A DNA stretch of 64,000 bases from Ctena decussata (lineage: Eukaryota > Mollusca > Bivalvia > Lucinida > Lucinidae): positions 29,844,166 through 29,908,165 of the forward strand of contig OZ022508.1 of the NCBI GenBank assembly GCA_963989385.1, written 5' to 3'. Below, piece after piece: positions 12,914 through 24,116 of the stretch. Positions within the stretch are counted from its first letter, which is position 1. Each line of letters begins with the position of its first letter. Position numbers and translations under genes: made by a program. The notes below the pieces were generated by a model that did no database searches, was not told the DNA's origin, and saw only the letters and a list, made by a program, of their open reading frames with translations.

Positions 12914-13059
12914 AGAACGTTACTTTTGTCGTGATTCCTTAGTGTTACTTGCTCTTATTGTTCCATGTCGTTGCTTTCGTTCACTTGTTGTGTGAGTGGT
13001 GTTTTATTGTTTGAATGATCAGCCTTTTTTGGTAACGTGCGCTTCATAGAGAATACCAG

Positions 13060-13190
13060 GTTAGTGTCTTTTGATATCAAGTTTATCAGGCGAGACCAGA
13101 AACAGCGTAGGAATGGCGAGGCTTGCCGAGCCAGTCCGACGTGTTTCTAGTTGCGCCTGATAAACTAGATATCAAAAGACACTTACATGG
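13060..13190. repeat. Palindrome
   Basis: AGTGTCTTTTGATATCAAGT against CTAGATATCAAAAGACACTT; GGCGAGACCAGAAAC against GTTTCTAGTTGCGCC; centre TGGCGAGGCTTGCCGAGCCA. Confidence 0.65.
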
Positions 13191-13518
13191 TTTTCTATTT
13201 ATCTTGCATCTTAAGGAGATTTTAAGGCGGAAAGAAAGCCAAACAAATGAAAAGCAAACGCAGTTTTGTTCGAACTTGCTGACGTCGCGTATGCGTTATG
13301 ATGTAAGTCGGTGACGTCATTAAACCAATTGAACATTGTTATCGGGGAAAACGTCGGTACATAGCCAGTCGTCTTCAGAGATCGCTTCTAAAGGCATCGC
13401 CTGATAACATTCGCGCATGCGCAGATCTACATTGACATGATATCACGTCATGTTATCATACCCCTGTTATCAGGTGAGTTTTGCAGCAGATGCATGATAA
13501 ATTCGATTGGTTTAAACA

Positions 13519-13817
13519 CTAATTTATTTGCATAATAATCATATAATGTACAACAAATACAAGTAAAAACAATACAAAAATCATACAAGTGGGATTCAGA
13601 AGAAAGTCCAAGGACTTATTTAAATCTGTATCCCAAACTGCAATAAAAGCATCGCAAACGACTGCGTGATACCTCGCCACTGCAAACCTTTTGCACACAA
13701 CGATTTTTCCAGATTTATTGTTTTTCTGTATAACCCCAGGGCAGGGGCAGCCTGACACCATTGAACACAGATAAAAGTCGTTGTCATGCATGACAGGACA
13801 TTTCATTACTCTGATAA
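13519..13817 (-). CDS. Candidate second exon of the same gene: cysteine-rich domain and C-terminal hydrophobic segment
   Basis: If spliced at TTTTTAAG|TT (acceptor at 13820-13818) the phase fits the 16433-16535 exon and the frame reads IRVMKCPVMHDNDFYLCS, then SGCPCPGVIQ, IVVCKRFAVA and YHAVVCDAFIAV. It ends with a strongly hydrophobic segment (CMIFVLFLLVFVVHYMIIM) and a stop. About seven cysteines after a signal peptide would suit a secreted or membrane-anchored cysteine-rich protein. The acceptor is weak, and the GGCAGGGGCAG stretch resembles the tandem repeat next door, so this may be repeat-derived. Confidence 0.22.
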
Positions 13818-13849
13818 CTTAAAAATAAGCTTCGGATAAATTACTTACC

Positions 13850-14225
13850 GCTTTAATGGAATACAATTTTAGTGATTTTAAACATGTGGCCATGGGACAG
13901 GGGCAGATAACCCCTAGAGGGTCAAATTTTTAATCAACACAAGAAGCTTTTATTACTTCTATCATCTGATGTAAGTTTCTGAAAATCTGTTTCACATGAA
14001 TTTATATAGATTTTAACGTCATTTTATGCATGTTTATAGCCTGGGGGCAGGGGGAGATAACTGCCATGGAGTAAGTTTGAGCATCGCTGAAGGCTTTCAT
14101 CACTCTGATCATTTGCTGAAAGTTTCAGAAAAATTGCTTCAAACTCTGATTTTATACGGAATTTTTCATGATTTTATACATGTATATAGCCCTAGGGCAG
14201 GGGCAGATAACCCCTGATGATAAAA
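13850..14225. repeat. 150-base tandem repeat, three units
   Basis: CAGGGGCAGATAACC or close variants at 13898, 14048 and 14198 mark a 150-base period; units also share ATTTTATACATG and AAGCTTTTATTAC. A weaker match near 13740 may be a fourth unit. Confidence 0.7.
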
Positions 14226-14359
14226 TTTCTCTGCTCATAAAAAGCTTTTGTTACTTCGATCGTGTTTGTGAAGTTTCATCATGATACTCCAAGTAGTAAA
14301 GGAACTAGAGGCTAGAAACCATTTTTTGTACATTGACAAGTGCCATAACTCTGTCAGAA

Positions 14360-14580
14360 ATTAACAAAATTTGCCCATTAACAAGCCCAAGCGAGACATC
14401 TTTGGTACAAATGCATATTCAAACTTTGAAGGAAATCCGTTGATAAATACATAAGTTATCGAACGGAAACGAAGTGCGGACGGACGTACGTACGTACGTA
14501 CTACGGACGGACGGACAGACACACGGACAGCCAACGTGAAAACATAATACCCCGTCACTAACGTGTGGCGGGGTATAATA
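14360..14580. repeat. Dispersed repeat tail with GGAC/GTAC simple repeats
   Basis: CGGACGTACGTACGTACGTA and GGACGGACGGACAGACACAC, then CCCCGTCACTAACGTGTGGCGGGG, a small hairpin. Similar GGAC runs end the repeats at 12.5 kb and open the one at 60.3 kb. Confidence 0.6.
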
Positions 14581-14589
14581 AAACCAAAT

Positions 14590-16425
14590 TTCTACATAAA
14601 CGTGATTGTCATATGATTTATATACAATATTCTGTACAGTGATACCAAAACTCGAAATTCGATTACCGCGAATGCCTTTCCTGAACTTTTGTCAGCTTGT
14701 GTGTTTACTTTTTCCCTTCTGTTTTTGATTTTGGGATATGAGATCTGGTTGTATTGATCATTGCCTATCGTTTTACTTTTCAGTTTGATTTGATCGCTAC
14801 TTTTGTGATTGAATGATGCTGATGAAAGGAATAGAAAATAATGTTCAGTTTTTGGATACTGAAATATACCATGAAATTTTTTCCATCACCTAAGGCCATT
14901 TTCAAAGGGCTAAAGCAAAAGAGTCTTTTTTGTCAGCAAAATCTCATACTAGTAGCAAGGAAATACATATTTTAATACAAACTAGTAATCTTATGTTTCG
15001 GTGTGATAACTATAAAAATTTAGAGCCCGTGTCCGTCCGTTTAGTAGTCTGCGTCAGTGCTGATTCTGGTCGTTAGAATAGTAACTAATATTTGAAACAA
15101 CCTTTAATCTCTCGCTGGTAAAAATGTCTGAAATATTCTAAAACTAAGACAGACTTATCTAAGTGATAAGAACCGTTCTCCTTGTAATGATACTCCATAT
15201 ATTGTATCATATTTATTGGATCATGAAGAAAAAGATATGTCTTAGCTTTTTAATCGAACCCCTAAAAATTCATAAAAAATGTATTCTTGGGATACTTCAG
15301 ACACCAAGAATTAACTGATAGAGAAAACATAATTCGTAGTCATTGTGACAAAGTCAGACACAGTATTGTAGTAAAAAGATCATTTTATATACCGACCATG
15401 GATCATTTTAGGTTGAATTTGCAAGATTGTTAGAAAGAACAGTACTGAAATGAAATTCTGAACGAAATCAGATCCTATGGAGAAGACTGACTTATCTGGA
15501 ACCGGTATAGCTCCCGATGTATTCACTGCTGGCCGTTCCGGCGATACATGTACCTATGTGTTAACATATTACTTGCTGCTTTGTTTGTTTTTGCCTTTCT
15601 GTTTACTTAATTGTTCGTATCTATTGTCTTGCATTTAGTTTTGCTGCGCGTTTTTTTTTCTGTTCTTTGCCAATCAGGATATCTGGGTTAGATGTAGAAT
15701 TTGATCGACTTCCTGGTGAGTTTTGTTTAATTTTCATTCGACGACAGATGATTTTGTGGGCATCTCAGTGTTCGTTCAATTCTAATGACGTCATGCATCT
15801 TTCTCCGGTCTGATGTTAGACGAGACTTCATGGCATTCATATTTAAAGAGTAACCTTTTCAGGAACTGACTGAATCAGATCCCAAACCCTATCCTCAACA
15901 TCAAAGGGAAAGATTGACAAAGACATCCCAACAAACAATAAATTACAAGTGATACGCCGAGTCAGCAGCTCTTTCCCAAATAGGTGGCAACTCAGCTATC
16001 CTTATTGAACTAAATAATTTAGACCAACAGAAGGGTTACAACAGACTAAGCAAATTATACGAAAACCATTTAACAACTATTTTACCTATTTTCTATTTTT
16101 ATTATAGAAGGGTTAAAATGAGAACACAATAAATTAAATGGCACTGAACATAAAAAAAAATGCAACTGCAAAGAAAGTACCGCCTTCGGACGGTCAGTAA
16201 TAACTCCTGGTGGGGGGGGGGGGGGCTATATAAACAACGCTTTTTGCACTTATTTTTGCAGCGTTTTTTTTTATTATCATTATTATTGAGAAATTTAACG
16301 AAACATAATAATCGACTTATTTTCAGGTAAGCATAACTGAAAGGACCTGCAACGTATTACTAAATGAATGAAATTGGAGAAAATGCATATCCATAACAGT
16401 TTTTATTTTTAAAAAAAAGCATATT
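14590..16425. other. No feature recognised; would be the intron of the candidate secreted gene
   Basis: AT-rich; no repeat with a clear structure and no coding signature on either strand. Confidence 0.45.
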
Positions 16426-16432
16426 TACTTAC

Positions 16433-16535
16433 AATAGCATCTATAATCGCCTATTTCGCCGCTATTACATCTTGGTGAGAAGTATAACAGAAGTAAAGCT
16501 ATGCTGAAACCGCTGCAAAACAAAAGCTTTGCCAT
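16433..16535 (-). CDS. Candidate first exon of a secreted cysteine-containing protein
   Basis: On the minus strand ATG (16535-16533, context GAGATGG) opens MAKLLFCSGFSIALLLLYF, a convincing signal peptide. Then SPRCNSGEIGDYRCY runs straight into a consensus donor T|GTAAGT (16432-16427), phase 1. Two earlier in-frame ATGs (16628, 16544) exist, but the third gives the cleanest signal peptide. I do not recognise the family. It could be a chance ORF, but a signal peptide plus a perfect donor is unusual in this background. Confidence 0.42.
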
Positions 16536-17250
16536 CTCCAGCATCCAACAACGATAGCACTTAACCTTCTCTAAAGTCGCTAGTGAAATGTTTGCGAACT
16601 GAGTTTCCCCTGAAGAATCCTTTATCATAATTACATGGAAAACGGCTTCTAATGTTGAAGTATTTCTGAAACGCCTTTACATTTTGAAGTATTTCTTTTT
16701 CAGAACTGATTTCTTAATGATTGCGGTTTCTCATGTTTGCACTCATCCGTATTGATAGTTCTAAACACCTATATTTCTTATAAAAGAAACGTTCTCTTGC
16801 TTTCCAGTTAAAGACTTAAAAAAGAAAATAAACAGTCATTTTGCCTTTTGAAATTTAATATCTTTGTAACATACCCGTTTCATGTGTTTATTGGAGTAAA
16901 GATGTATTTGAATAAACATGTAGGCTTTCAAGAAACTGCTTTGAAATTTAAATTAAAATTTATAGAGTCATTTTCAAATAAAGCCTAAGAAAGTGGATAT
17001 ATGGTATTTTTGAAGAGACAGTGGAACACTAAGCAAGCCATGTATTCGATACTTGGCGTTGCATTAGGCCGCGAGTTATACTGTCTACGTAAAACATGGG
17101 TAATTTTGAACTACTGACACACATACAAAATAAGTCTGAGGTCATAGCAGTATGCATGTATTGCAATAGAACTATACCGTGAAATTCCAAAGCAGCGGTT
17201 AAAAGTCATTACATGTTTTTTGTGTTTCTTATGTTGTTGTTTTATTATTA

Positions 17251-17797
17251 TTGCCCGTTTATTTGGTTGACAGAAAACTGAACACTCAGCAGACGTCTCC
17301 TTTCAAAATAACTTCATCAGTACCCAGCGAATGTAAAAAACATTACCTTACAGACAACGGACGATTGAACCTTTCATCCTCATATCCATGTGGACTTGAA
17401 ATTAAAGATACCACACAGTCCAGTTCATCTGCCCACTACTTAGATTGTTACCTCTATACTGACTATGGAAAGCTTGTTACTAGGCTTTATGACAAGAGGG
17501 ATGACGTCAATTTTCCCATAGTTAACTTTCCATTTTAGTAGTAATATCCCTTCGGCACCTGCATACGGAATTTATGTTTCTCAGCTAGTCCGATATGCTA
17601 GAGCCTGTTTCAAATATCAAGACTTTGCTGAAAGAAGGAAGCTACTCACTCGTAAACAGTTGGAAAAGGGTTATCATAAAGTAAAGCTTAAGTCGACATT
17701 TAAAAAGTTTAATGGGAGACACCATGACCTCGTTGATCCCTACAATGTGGCCGTTTCTAAACTAATTTCCGATTTGATTGCCTCTGCCGAAACTTAG
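17251..17797 (+). pseudogene. Retroelement protein fragment (C-terminal part of a reverse-transcriptase-type ORF), frameshifted
   Basis: Reads CGLEIKDTTQSSSSAHYLD, YDKRDDVNFPIVNFPF up to about 17536. After a one-base frame change it reads SSNIPSAPAYGIYVSQLVRY, then KLLTRKQLEKGYHKVKLKS, FNGRHHDLVDPYN and a stop at 17795-17797. I have seen this block (YDKRDDFNF, FPFLSSNIP, YGxFISQLxRYARAC, FYGR) as the tail of retroelement polyproteins scattered in invertebrate and amphioxus genomes. I cannot name the family. The upstream polymerase domain is missing, so it is a 5'-truncated remnant. Confidence 0.7.
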
Positions 17798-18320
17798 TTA
17801 AACTTTCAAATACCGGACTTTCATTTTCACTGACTTTTTATCCACAGATACAGAGATATGGCGGGTGTATTATAATAGCCCGATGATGCTTACTACCCGC
17901 GGGCACCTAATCACACCTCTGTTTAGTGGTCCATGCCTGTGTATCTAAAGTAGTTCGGACTTATGATCGGGTACTTTGACCACATACATTCATGATATAT
18001 GCTCCCCAGGAACCGTTTGCTCAGGAAAACTAAAGCAAGTGCTGAAAAATTATTTGGGTCATTTTAGTTGGCAAGCTGACTTACTTTTGATGCAATAAAC
18101 GTTAACAAATGACAAAAATACAATGTAAAGGCCAATATCTTTAAAGCATTCGCTTCCACAGGAAGTTCTTTCTTCAAAGAATAGTCGCTATCTAAGAAGG
18201 CCGTCTTCGTCCAGAGAAGCTAACGGGAAATCACAAAACTTTCCTTTCTTCAAAACATTGTAGGAAAACATGGCGGTGTAGCCATACACCTTAAGAGTAA
18301 CACCGTTTGCGAAAGGATAT

Positions 18321-18548
18321 GAGCCGCGACGCGAGAAAACCAACAATGTGGTTGTGCGCCCAGTGCAGACTCGGGTCAGCCTTGGCATCAAACCAGTCCG
18401 ATCAGGCTCTTCGCTAAGCGCTCAAAGCGTAACTAAGAGTCTAAGCTACCTCTCTGCGGAAAGCGAAGATTCTGATCCGGATGCCCGGGCTGATCTGAGT
18501 CTGCGTTGGGCGCACAACCACATTGTTTGTTTTGTCATGTCGGAGCTC
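18321..18548. mobile_element. GAGCCGCGAC palindrome, copy 4
   Basis: Starts GAGCCGCGACGCGAGAAAAC and ends TGTCGGAGCTC. Internal arm substitutions are numerous (GACTCGGGTCAGCC). Confidence 0.83.
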
Positions 18549-18746
18549 AATTATAAATACCCCAGATCACAGAGATGTCTGTAGAGGGCGTATTCATATA
18601 CCTTTCTCCAAAATCTATGCTAGGTCAGCACAGTAATGGTGTGCTAACCGTAATAAATAGCTTTTGACACTAAAGGTTAAGGTCACAGCCACGCATTTAA
18701 GTTAAGCATGTCTCTGCAATTACTCAAAACTTTGAATAAAATATTT

Positions 18747-18968
18747 GAGCCGCGACACGACAAAACCAACAAAGTGGCATGTGCGCCCAGCGATGACTCG
18801 GATCAGCCGGGGCATCCGCCCGGTTTGAAGTGCACTGAAAAGGTAGCTCAGATTACAAGCTACCTTCATGCAGACAGTAAACTCTGATCAAACTAGGCGA
18901 ATGTCGAGGCTGATCTGGGTCTTGGCTTGGCGCACAACCACTTTGATGGTTTTATCGAGTCGCGGCTC
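18747..18968. mobile_element. GAGCCGCGAC palindrome, copy 5
   Basis: Sits 200 bases after copy 4. Ends GAGCCGCGACACG and GTCGCGGCTC, flanked by ATTT on both sides as a direct repeat. Confidence 0.86.
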
Positions 18969-18979
18969 ATTTAGTAAAT

Positions 18980-21540
18980 TGCCGCACGCAAGTGTAAAGT
19001 TTTCTGGCCCAGACTCAAGAGGTGCAGGTTGAATTTTGTCTCCGCAATTACATACACATGTATTCATGGACTGCTAAAGTAAAGTCGATCAAAGGATCTG
19101 GTACGATAAGGACCGATTTTTGGTCCCATTCAAAATCTCTCAAACCTACGTGGTTTCTAGTGCATAATAGTCGTGCGTATGGAACAAACAGAAATAATAT
19201 GTTTCGTCTTTGTGACTTATTGATTTATCAGAATAGAATTTTGTTGTTGTTGTTGTTTGTGTTTGTTTTTTGTTTTTTCATGCCTATGTTGTTTCAATAA
19301 TAAGGAAAATTGCGAGAAAATTTAAGTTCACCTTTAAGTTAGCTTCTCCTTCGAAGAAATATGACAGTTACAATAGCTTTAAAAAATCTTGATAACAAGC
19401 TTTTGTTGAAATGTTTAATTATATTGGAATGCACTACTAGCCACCAGTACACTGCACAAGACGTGTCTAGGTTCCCCACCCACTCAAGTTTGCAAGTTCA
19501 GAGAGGCAAACCAAACTATTCCAACAGATAAAAAATTTTATTCCATTTGTCCTAATTTATTCCATGTGTCCTAATTAAGAAAATGAATACCCACAACATA
19601 GCCTATGTTTATTTTGTCTATGACCGGAGATATTGGCGTTTTTATGTTGAGAAAGCAGGGAAAATATTACAAAAGCTGCCAGTTTGGTAATTAAATTTTG
19701 AAAATAAACATAGAGTCCGTTCTCCAACAGATTTAATATTTTCATGGCATCTTAATATATCAAATATAACATGAGCTGGAAGCCAGGCTCATACATTTTG
19801 AAAGCCGCAAAGGCTCCCCAATTCGTCATTTTCGTAAAAATCCGCTGGGATTATGGGTATGATCAAGATAAAAAACACAATAATTATTATCTTATTCAAG
19901 AACTGGTCAGTTTTGTATTTGTTGTTACATTTCAGGTTAGCACCATCCTATTTATACATTTCTATTGTCAAAATAGAACTCATGAAATATGACTTTTCTG
20001 GGAGCCAGATATGGGCCTTATCATACCAGGCGCTTTCACGGAATAGAAGGCAAGTCGTACGTAATTTTCGAGAAATGAGCTTTTCGTAAATTGATTTCCA
20101 CAGTCACAACATTTGCGAAGAGTTTGAACACTGGCCAAATTATACAAACGTTGATTTAAAGTTTAAAGCCCTTTCCTAGTTGTAGGAGCGTCAAAGCACA
20201 AATTACATGACTTTCCACAATAGTTTCTCCATTGTAAATGTCCATTATTGGTAAGAGTTAAAAGTTGAAAACAACCTGTGTTTCTCGTAAAAAATCCTGA
20301 AAATTATTTGGGTCATTTCAGCTGGTAAAAAAGTAATAAGTTAAAATAAAAACGAAACAAATATATAGAAAATTCCATATCGTGGCGATAGTGTACAGGA
20401 CGCCAGACCCCATGCAGTATCTCGCTTTTGTATATTAATTGTCGCTACTCAACGGGAACTGGCAATAAAAACGGATATTCCGGAGGGATTTGTCATATGT
20501 GAAAAACCTGTTTCCCGCACTATGGCCCAGTTACATGTATATAGCACAATGAATGCACATTGAGCTACGTTTGCCATCAAATATGACGGTAGAATCGCTG
20601 TTTATACTCATTGATAAACATTAATGAATGGTACAAATACCATATACAGGCCACGGTTTACATGTACAATCACTATTATATCGATTTTATTTATATTTCA
20701 TATATCGATAAATATTTTGTGCAGAGATGTATCATTTTCCAAAAAACAGTCCCCCTATGTTTGCCGTTTATCAGTAGATGTGTTGTCACCGCACGTGAAA
20801 GTAGAACCGTTTCTTATAATGATTTGCGTCTGGGAGCTTTGAAGTGTATCTAAAGGCACTGACACACATTGTCAAGTTAAGTTGTTTGATGTAATCATTG
20901 TCTTGTTAAATATGTTGATTGTGGAGATAAGAAATTGTGAAAAGGGCTCTAAGTGCTTTCTCACACAAAAAGTGGTCTCAAGCCAGTATGTGAATCCGTG
21001 CTTTCTTTGTTTTCTGCTTGTTGATGAGCATGCGCGAACAGCAATGGCTCTGATAAGCCTGCGCAGACTTCACTGTTGGCATATGCCAAAACAGACTTTA
21101 TGAAAGTCTGGTAAGATCTGGTAAGAAACCAAATCTAGTAAGAAACATTTTACCGCATTTTAAGGTGTTATCATAACGCTGGCGACACCAAGAGTCCTTG
21201 GGACAATTGTCTGATGACCAACGCGTTAATAATTCAAATTAAAATGAAAACCCTTCGGGAATAATTTTCACCTCTAAATTTCAATTAAGATAAAACTAAT
21301 GAAAATTAAAATAAATTAGTATATATATTGTGATATGTTCTCGCATTATCTTGAACATTTTAAATTTCCGTTGATAAGAGCATAGTCTTTTCACAATTAT
21401 GTGGGTGACATTCGCATTATGTGCAGGTACGTGACAGTTTATATCTTTTTTATTAGACTGACATCATTTAATCTAATAAATGCTCAAGCCCCAATAAAGG
21501 CTACCAGCGGGTCTTTAAAACTGATTCTTACCATATTGCC
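18980..21540. other. No gene recognised
   Basis: Low-complexity GTTGTTGTTGTTTG at about 19240 and scattered short frames up to 92 codons, none with a family motif. 20.98-21.10 kb has a GCATGCGC/GCCTGCGCAGAC stretch resembling other repeats. Confidence 0.45.
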
Positions 21541-21549
21541 CTCGTCGAT

Positions 21550-21795
21550 AATTTCGAATTTCTTCGTGAGGTCTGCGGAAAATTATTTATTTATATATTT
21601 ATTCATTCTCAATCAATAAAAAAATATGGTTCAAATTCACAAACTGTCCGCAGTTTTCAGCGACAGCGTCAGTTTTCGAACGTCTTTGCGAGGTCTGCGC
21701 TAATTTATTTATTTATTTATTCATTCATTTGTTCTCAATCAATACAAAAATGGTTCAAATTCCCACAAGCTGTCCGCAGTTTTCAGCGACAGCGA
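21550..21795. repeat. Tandem duplication of about 122 bases
   Basis: GTGAGGTCTGCGG, ATTTATT runs, TCTCAATCAATA, GGTTCAAATT and CTGTCCGCAGTTTTCAGCGA occur twice, at 21564-21670 and 21687-21793. Confidence 0.75.
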
Positions 21796-22237
21796 ATGAA
21801 TAAAAAGAGCCACGTGGTATTGTGTATTACCGACTCCGATTCGAACCAAAGTTGTTTGCTGACAATCATGGCGGCTCTCATGGGTACTTGCTGCACCAAC
21901 CGCTTAATTTCATCCCACTTTATAAAAAGAAAAGCGAAACCCTTAAACTTAAGTAACTGCTGTTGTTATCTTTAAGTGAGCCATATGCAAATAGTTTAAT
22001 TTGGTTTTAGCCCGATTGTTTTGAGTCCTTGTATATAGATTTATTTTATTATCTTGTTTCGTGTTCGTTTTCTTTCTTTTCCTTTATGAGTACGCTCTAA
22101 AGATGTGTTAATACTTTTTATCATTTAATACTGACATTTTGGCCACTTGCTTCATCTTAAACAGACTTAGTTTTTTCAGCCACATTGATACGTGTAGCAT
22201 AACCAGTTATTGCAAGACGCTAGTATCGTCTGAAAAG

Positions 22238-22397
22238 TCCCAGCAGGCACATAAATGTGGATCAATATTGAATCAACCTTTATTCAACGTCATACGTTGA
22301 ATCAAGGTTGATTCAATATTGATTCATTTTTGTGTGCCCAATGACGTTGAATCAATATTGATTTAATATTGATTCAACTTTGTGTGTCCAGTGGGAT
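22238..22397. mobile_element. CCCAGCAGGCACA / TTGAATCAATATTGA element
   Basis: Starts CCCAGCAGGCACATAAATG and ends TTTGTGTGTCCAGTGGGA. The core is made of TTGAATCAATATTGATTCAA-like repeats, with GACGTTGAATC twice. Same ends as the GACGT elements but different core. Confidence 0.65.
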
Positions 22398-22454
22398 GCC
22401 TTTTTCTGCCAGTGGACCTGTCCAGCGTTGTCATTTTGACGAGTTCATTTCTTT

Positions 22455-22538
22455 ATTGGCGTAGTTGAAATATCTATGTTTGAAATGTTAACGAAACGTT
22501 AACTAACGACATCGTTAGTTTTGAACAACTGGGCCCAG
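22455..22538. repeat. Fragment of the GGGCCC palindrome family
   Basis: One arm only: GTTAACTAACGACATCGTTA followed by TTTTGAACAACTGGGCCC. Directly followed by a (CT)n microsatellite region. Confidence 0.65.
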
Positions 22539-22613
22539 ATCTTTTATCGTCCTGATGATCTCAATAATAATTATAGTGAAATCAGTAGAAATTAAAGATG
22601 TAACCAAAAGCAA

Positions 22614-22617
<4 letters not shown>

Positions 22618-22684
<67 letters not shown>

Positions 22685-22702
22685 TTCTTTCTCTCTTTCT
22701 CC
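22618..22702. repeat. (CT)n microsatellite
   Basis: About 80 bases of CT with a few interruptions. Long Arg/Glu reading frames on the other strand come from it. Confidence 0.95.
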
Positions 22703-22849
22703 CGAAATATATATAGATTGGAAGCCCGTTTTGAGACATATGCAGACAGTGCATTTCAGACGCCACAGAACGCGGCGACTGATCCGGGTCTACATTGTTT
22801 GCTTACAGGTATAAAAATGCATAATACATAAAAAGTGAAAGCATTATTT

Positions 22850-23008
22850 TTGTTCAAAAAATGTGAGAAGCGTTTGCACTCCAAAAGCTATTCACATTTT
22901 TCCAACAAAAATATCGAATGTGTTTGGTTATGAAGTCATAAAACTCTTAACGAGTTGACCTCTTAACGAGCTCGTTAGAGTAACGGTGCTTTGAACAACT
23001 GGGCCCTG
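22850..23008. repeat. Half copy of the GGGCCC palindrome family
   Basis: Contains the central hairpin (GTGAGAAGCGTTTGCACTCC, then AGCTATTCACA) and the outer arm CTTAACGAGTTGACC to TTTGAACAACTGGGCCC. Confidence 0.65.
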
Positions 23009-23019
23009 AAGTTTTTATT

Positions 23020-23365
23020 GAGATAATTTCAGTTTGTTATGTCACTGAAAATTGGCATAGCATGGCAAACACTGTTTGCCGTGCTCCTGATCCCATGACG
23101 TCATATATCTGTTTCCATGGCAACTGAGGCCTCATACTGATGTCAAAGTGACGTCATTCTGGCTCGGTACTAAGCACACCGGTTGGCAATTCCATAGTTT
23201 GTATGATAACAGCCATTGGTATTGGAGCACGGCAAACAGTGCTTGCCATGCTCCTACAATTTTTAACGGCATTACAAACTGAATTTTTTTCGACAGAAAC
23301 TTTAGATTTTCTCAAACAAATACTTATTTTCAAGTTATTTAATGTCGTGGTCGTGTATGTATTTA
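23020..23365. repeat. Dispersed repeat with GGCAAACAGTG hairpin upstream of gene 1
   Basis: TGGCAAACACTGTTTGCCGTGC at 23062 and GCACGGCAAACAGTGCTTGCC at 23226 pair. TGACGTCAT-type CRE-like octamers occur at about 23095 and 23149. Shared with 56.6-56.8 kb. Confidence 0.55.
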
Positions 23366-23902
23366 ACTTGCTACAACTTAAGAGGACAAATATAGTCAGT
23401 GCCTACCTGAAATCCATGTATGCACTTTTGAATAAATAAAGTCTAAGATATCGAAATAGGTATTTAAATTTCCCAAAAAACCGACTCAAATGACTTTTCA
23501 ACTCTTTTGACAAGAATTTGAAGGACAATTTGGCTGTTGAAAGTTTGGTTATTTACAATGACGAAACTGCAGAAAAAAAAGAAAAAAAAAACTTGCAGAA
23601 GTACCTCTCAGTCAAATATTGCATGAATCTATGCTACTGAGAGAGCAATAGGGCCTTTGAGAGTTGACTCCCACTGTGAAGGGAGGAAAGGGAAGGCTGA
23701 TAAAAATGGAGGTGTTAACCATTCACATTAAACATGAAATACTCCGAGATACACAAGGTCAACAGCAGTAAGGGTTGTATAAAGTTTGGGAACGGTTTGT
23801 CCGCCTGTACGGTCAACTGTCTGCTCGCTAACGCTCGTGCATTCCGTAAGGCATACATACCATGCTCTCGCTCGTACTTCCAGTATCATGTGATATTTTC
23901 AG

Positions 23903-24116
23903 TGGCGGTTTTTGCTCCAATTTTCGCCGTACCGGTTGGAGACCAAACAGGTAACGGTGATGTCGGTACGTGGGGAGCAGAAATTTACAACGGAGAAGAG
24001 GCTACGCCAAACTCTTGGCCCTGGATGGTTCATCTGCAACGTTATGGTAGTTTCATCTGTGGTGGCACGCTTCTTAAGAGGAAATGGGTGGTAACTGCAG
24101 CTCATTGTGTAAACAG
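23903..24116 (+). CDS. Gene 1 exon: end of signal peptide, propeptide, N-terminal barrel with catalytic His
   Basis: Reads from a hydrophobic run ([12 protein letters not shown], likely the end of a signal peptide) through [10 protein letters not shown] (activation region), SWPWMVHL and FICGG to TAAHCVN. The donor is AACAG|GTACGT, phase 2. I chose 23903 because TTTTCAG ends at 23902 and gives phase 1, the same phase and place as in gene 2. The frame is open back to an ATG at 23734, but the residues between look non-coding. Either an upstream exon supplies the start, or that ATG is used. Confidence 0.85.

Noticed and set aside
22515..22766. Minus-strand frame rich in Arg-Glu
   Set aside because: Translation of the (CT)n microsatellite.
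23203..23218. A short first exon for gene 1 (MITAI then a phase-1 GT)
   Set aside because: Phase fits, but five residues in a dispersed repeat are too little to support.
23734..23902. Coding sequence upstream of the 23903 exon start of gene 1
   Set aside because: The frame is open but the residues show no signal peptide at the ATG, and a good acceptor in the phase used by gene 2 lies at 23902. It remains possible.
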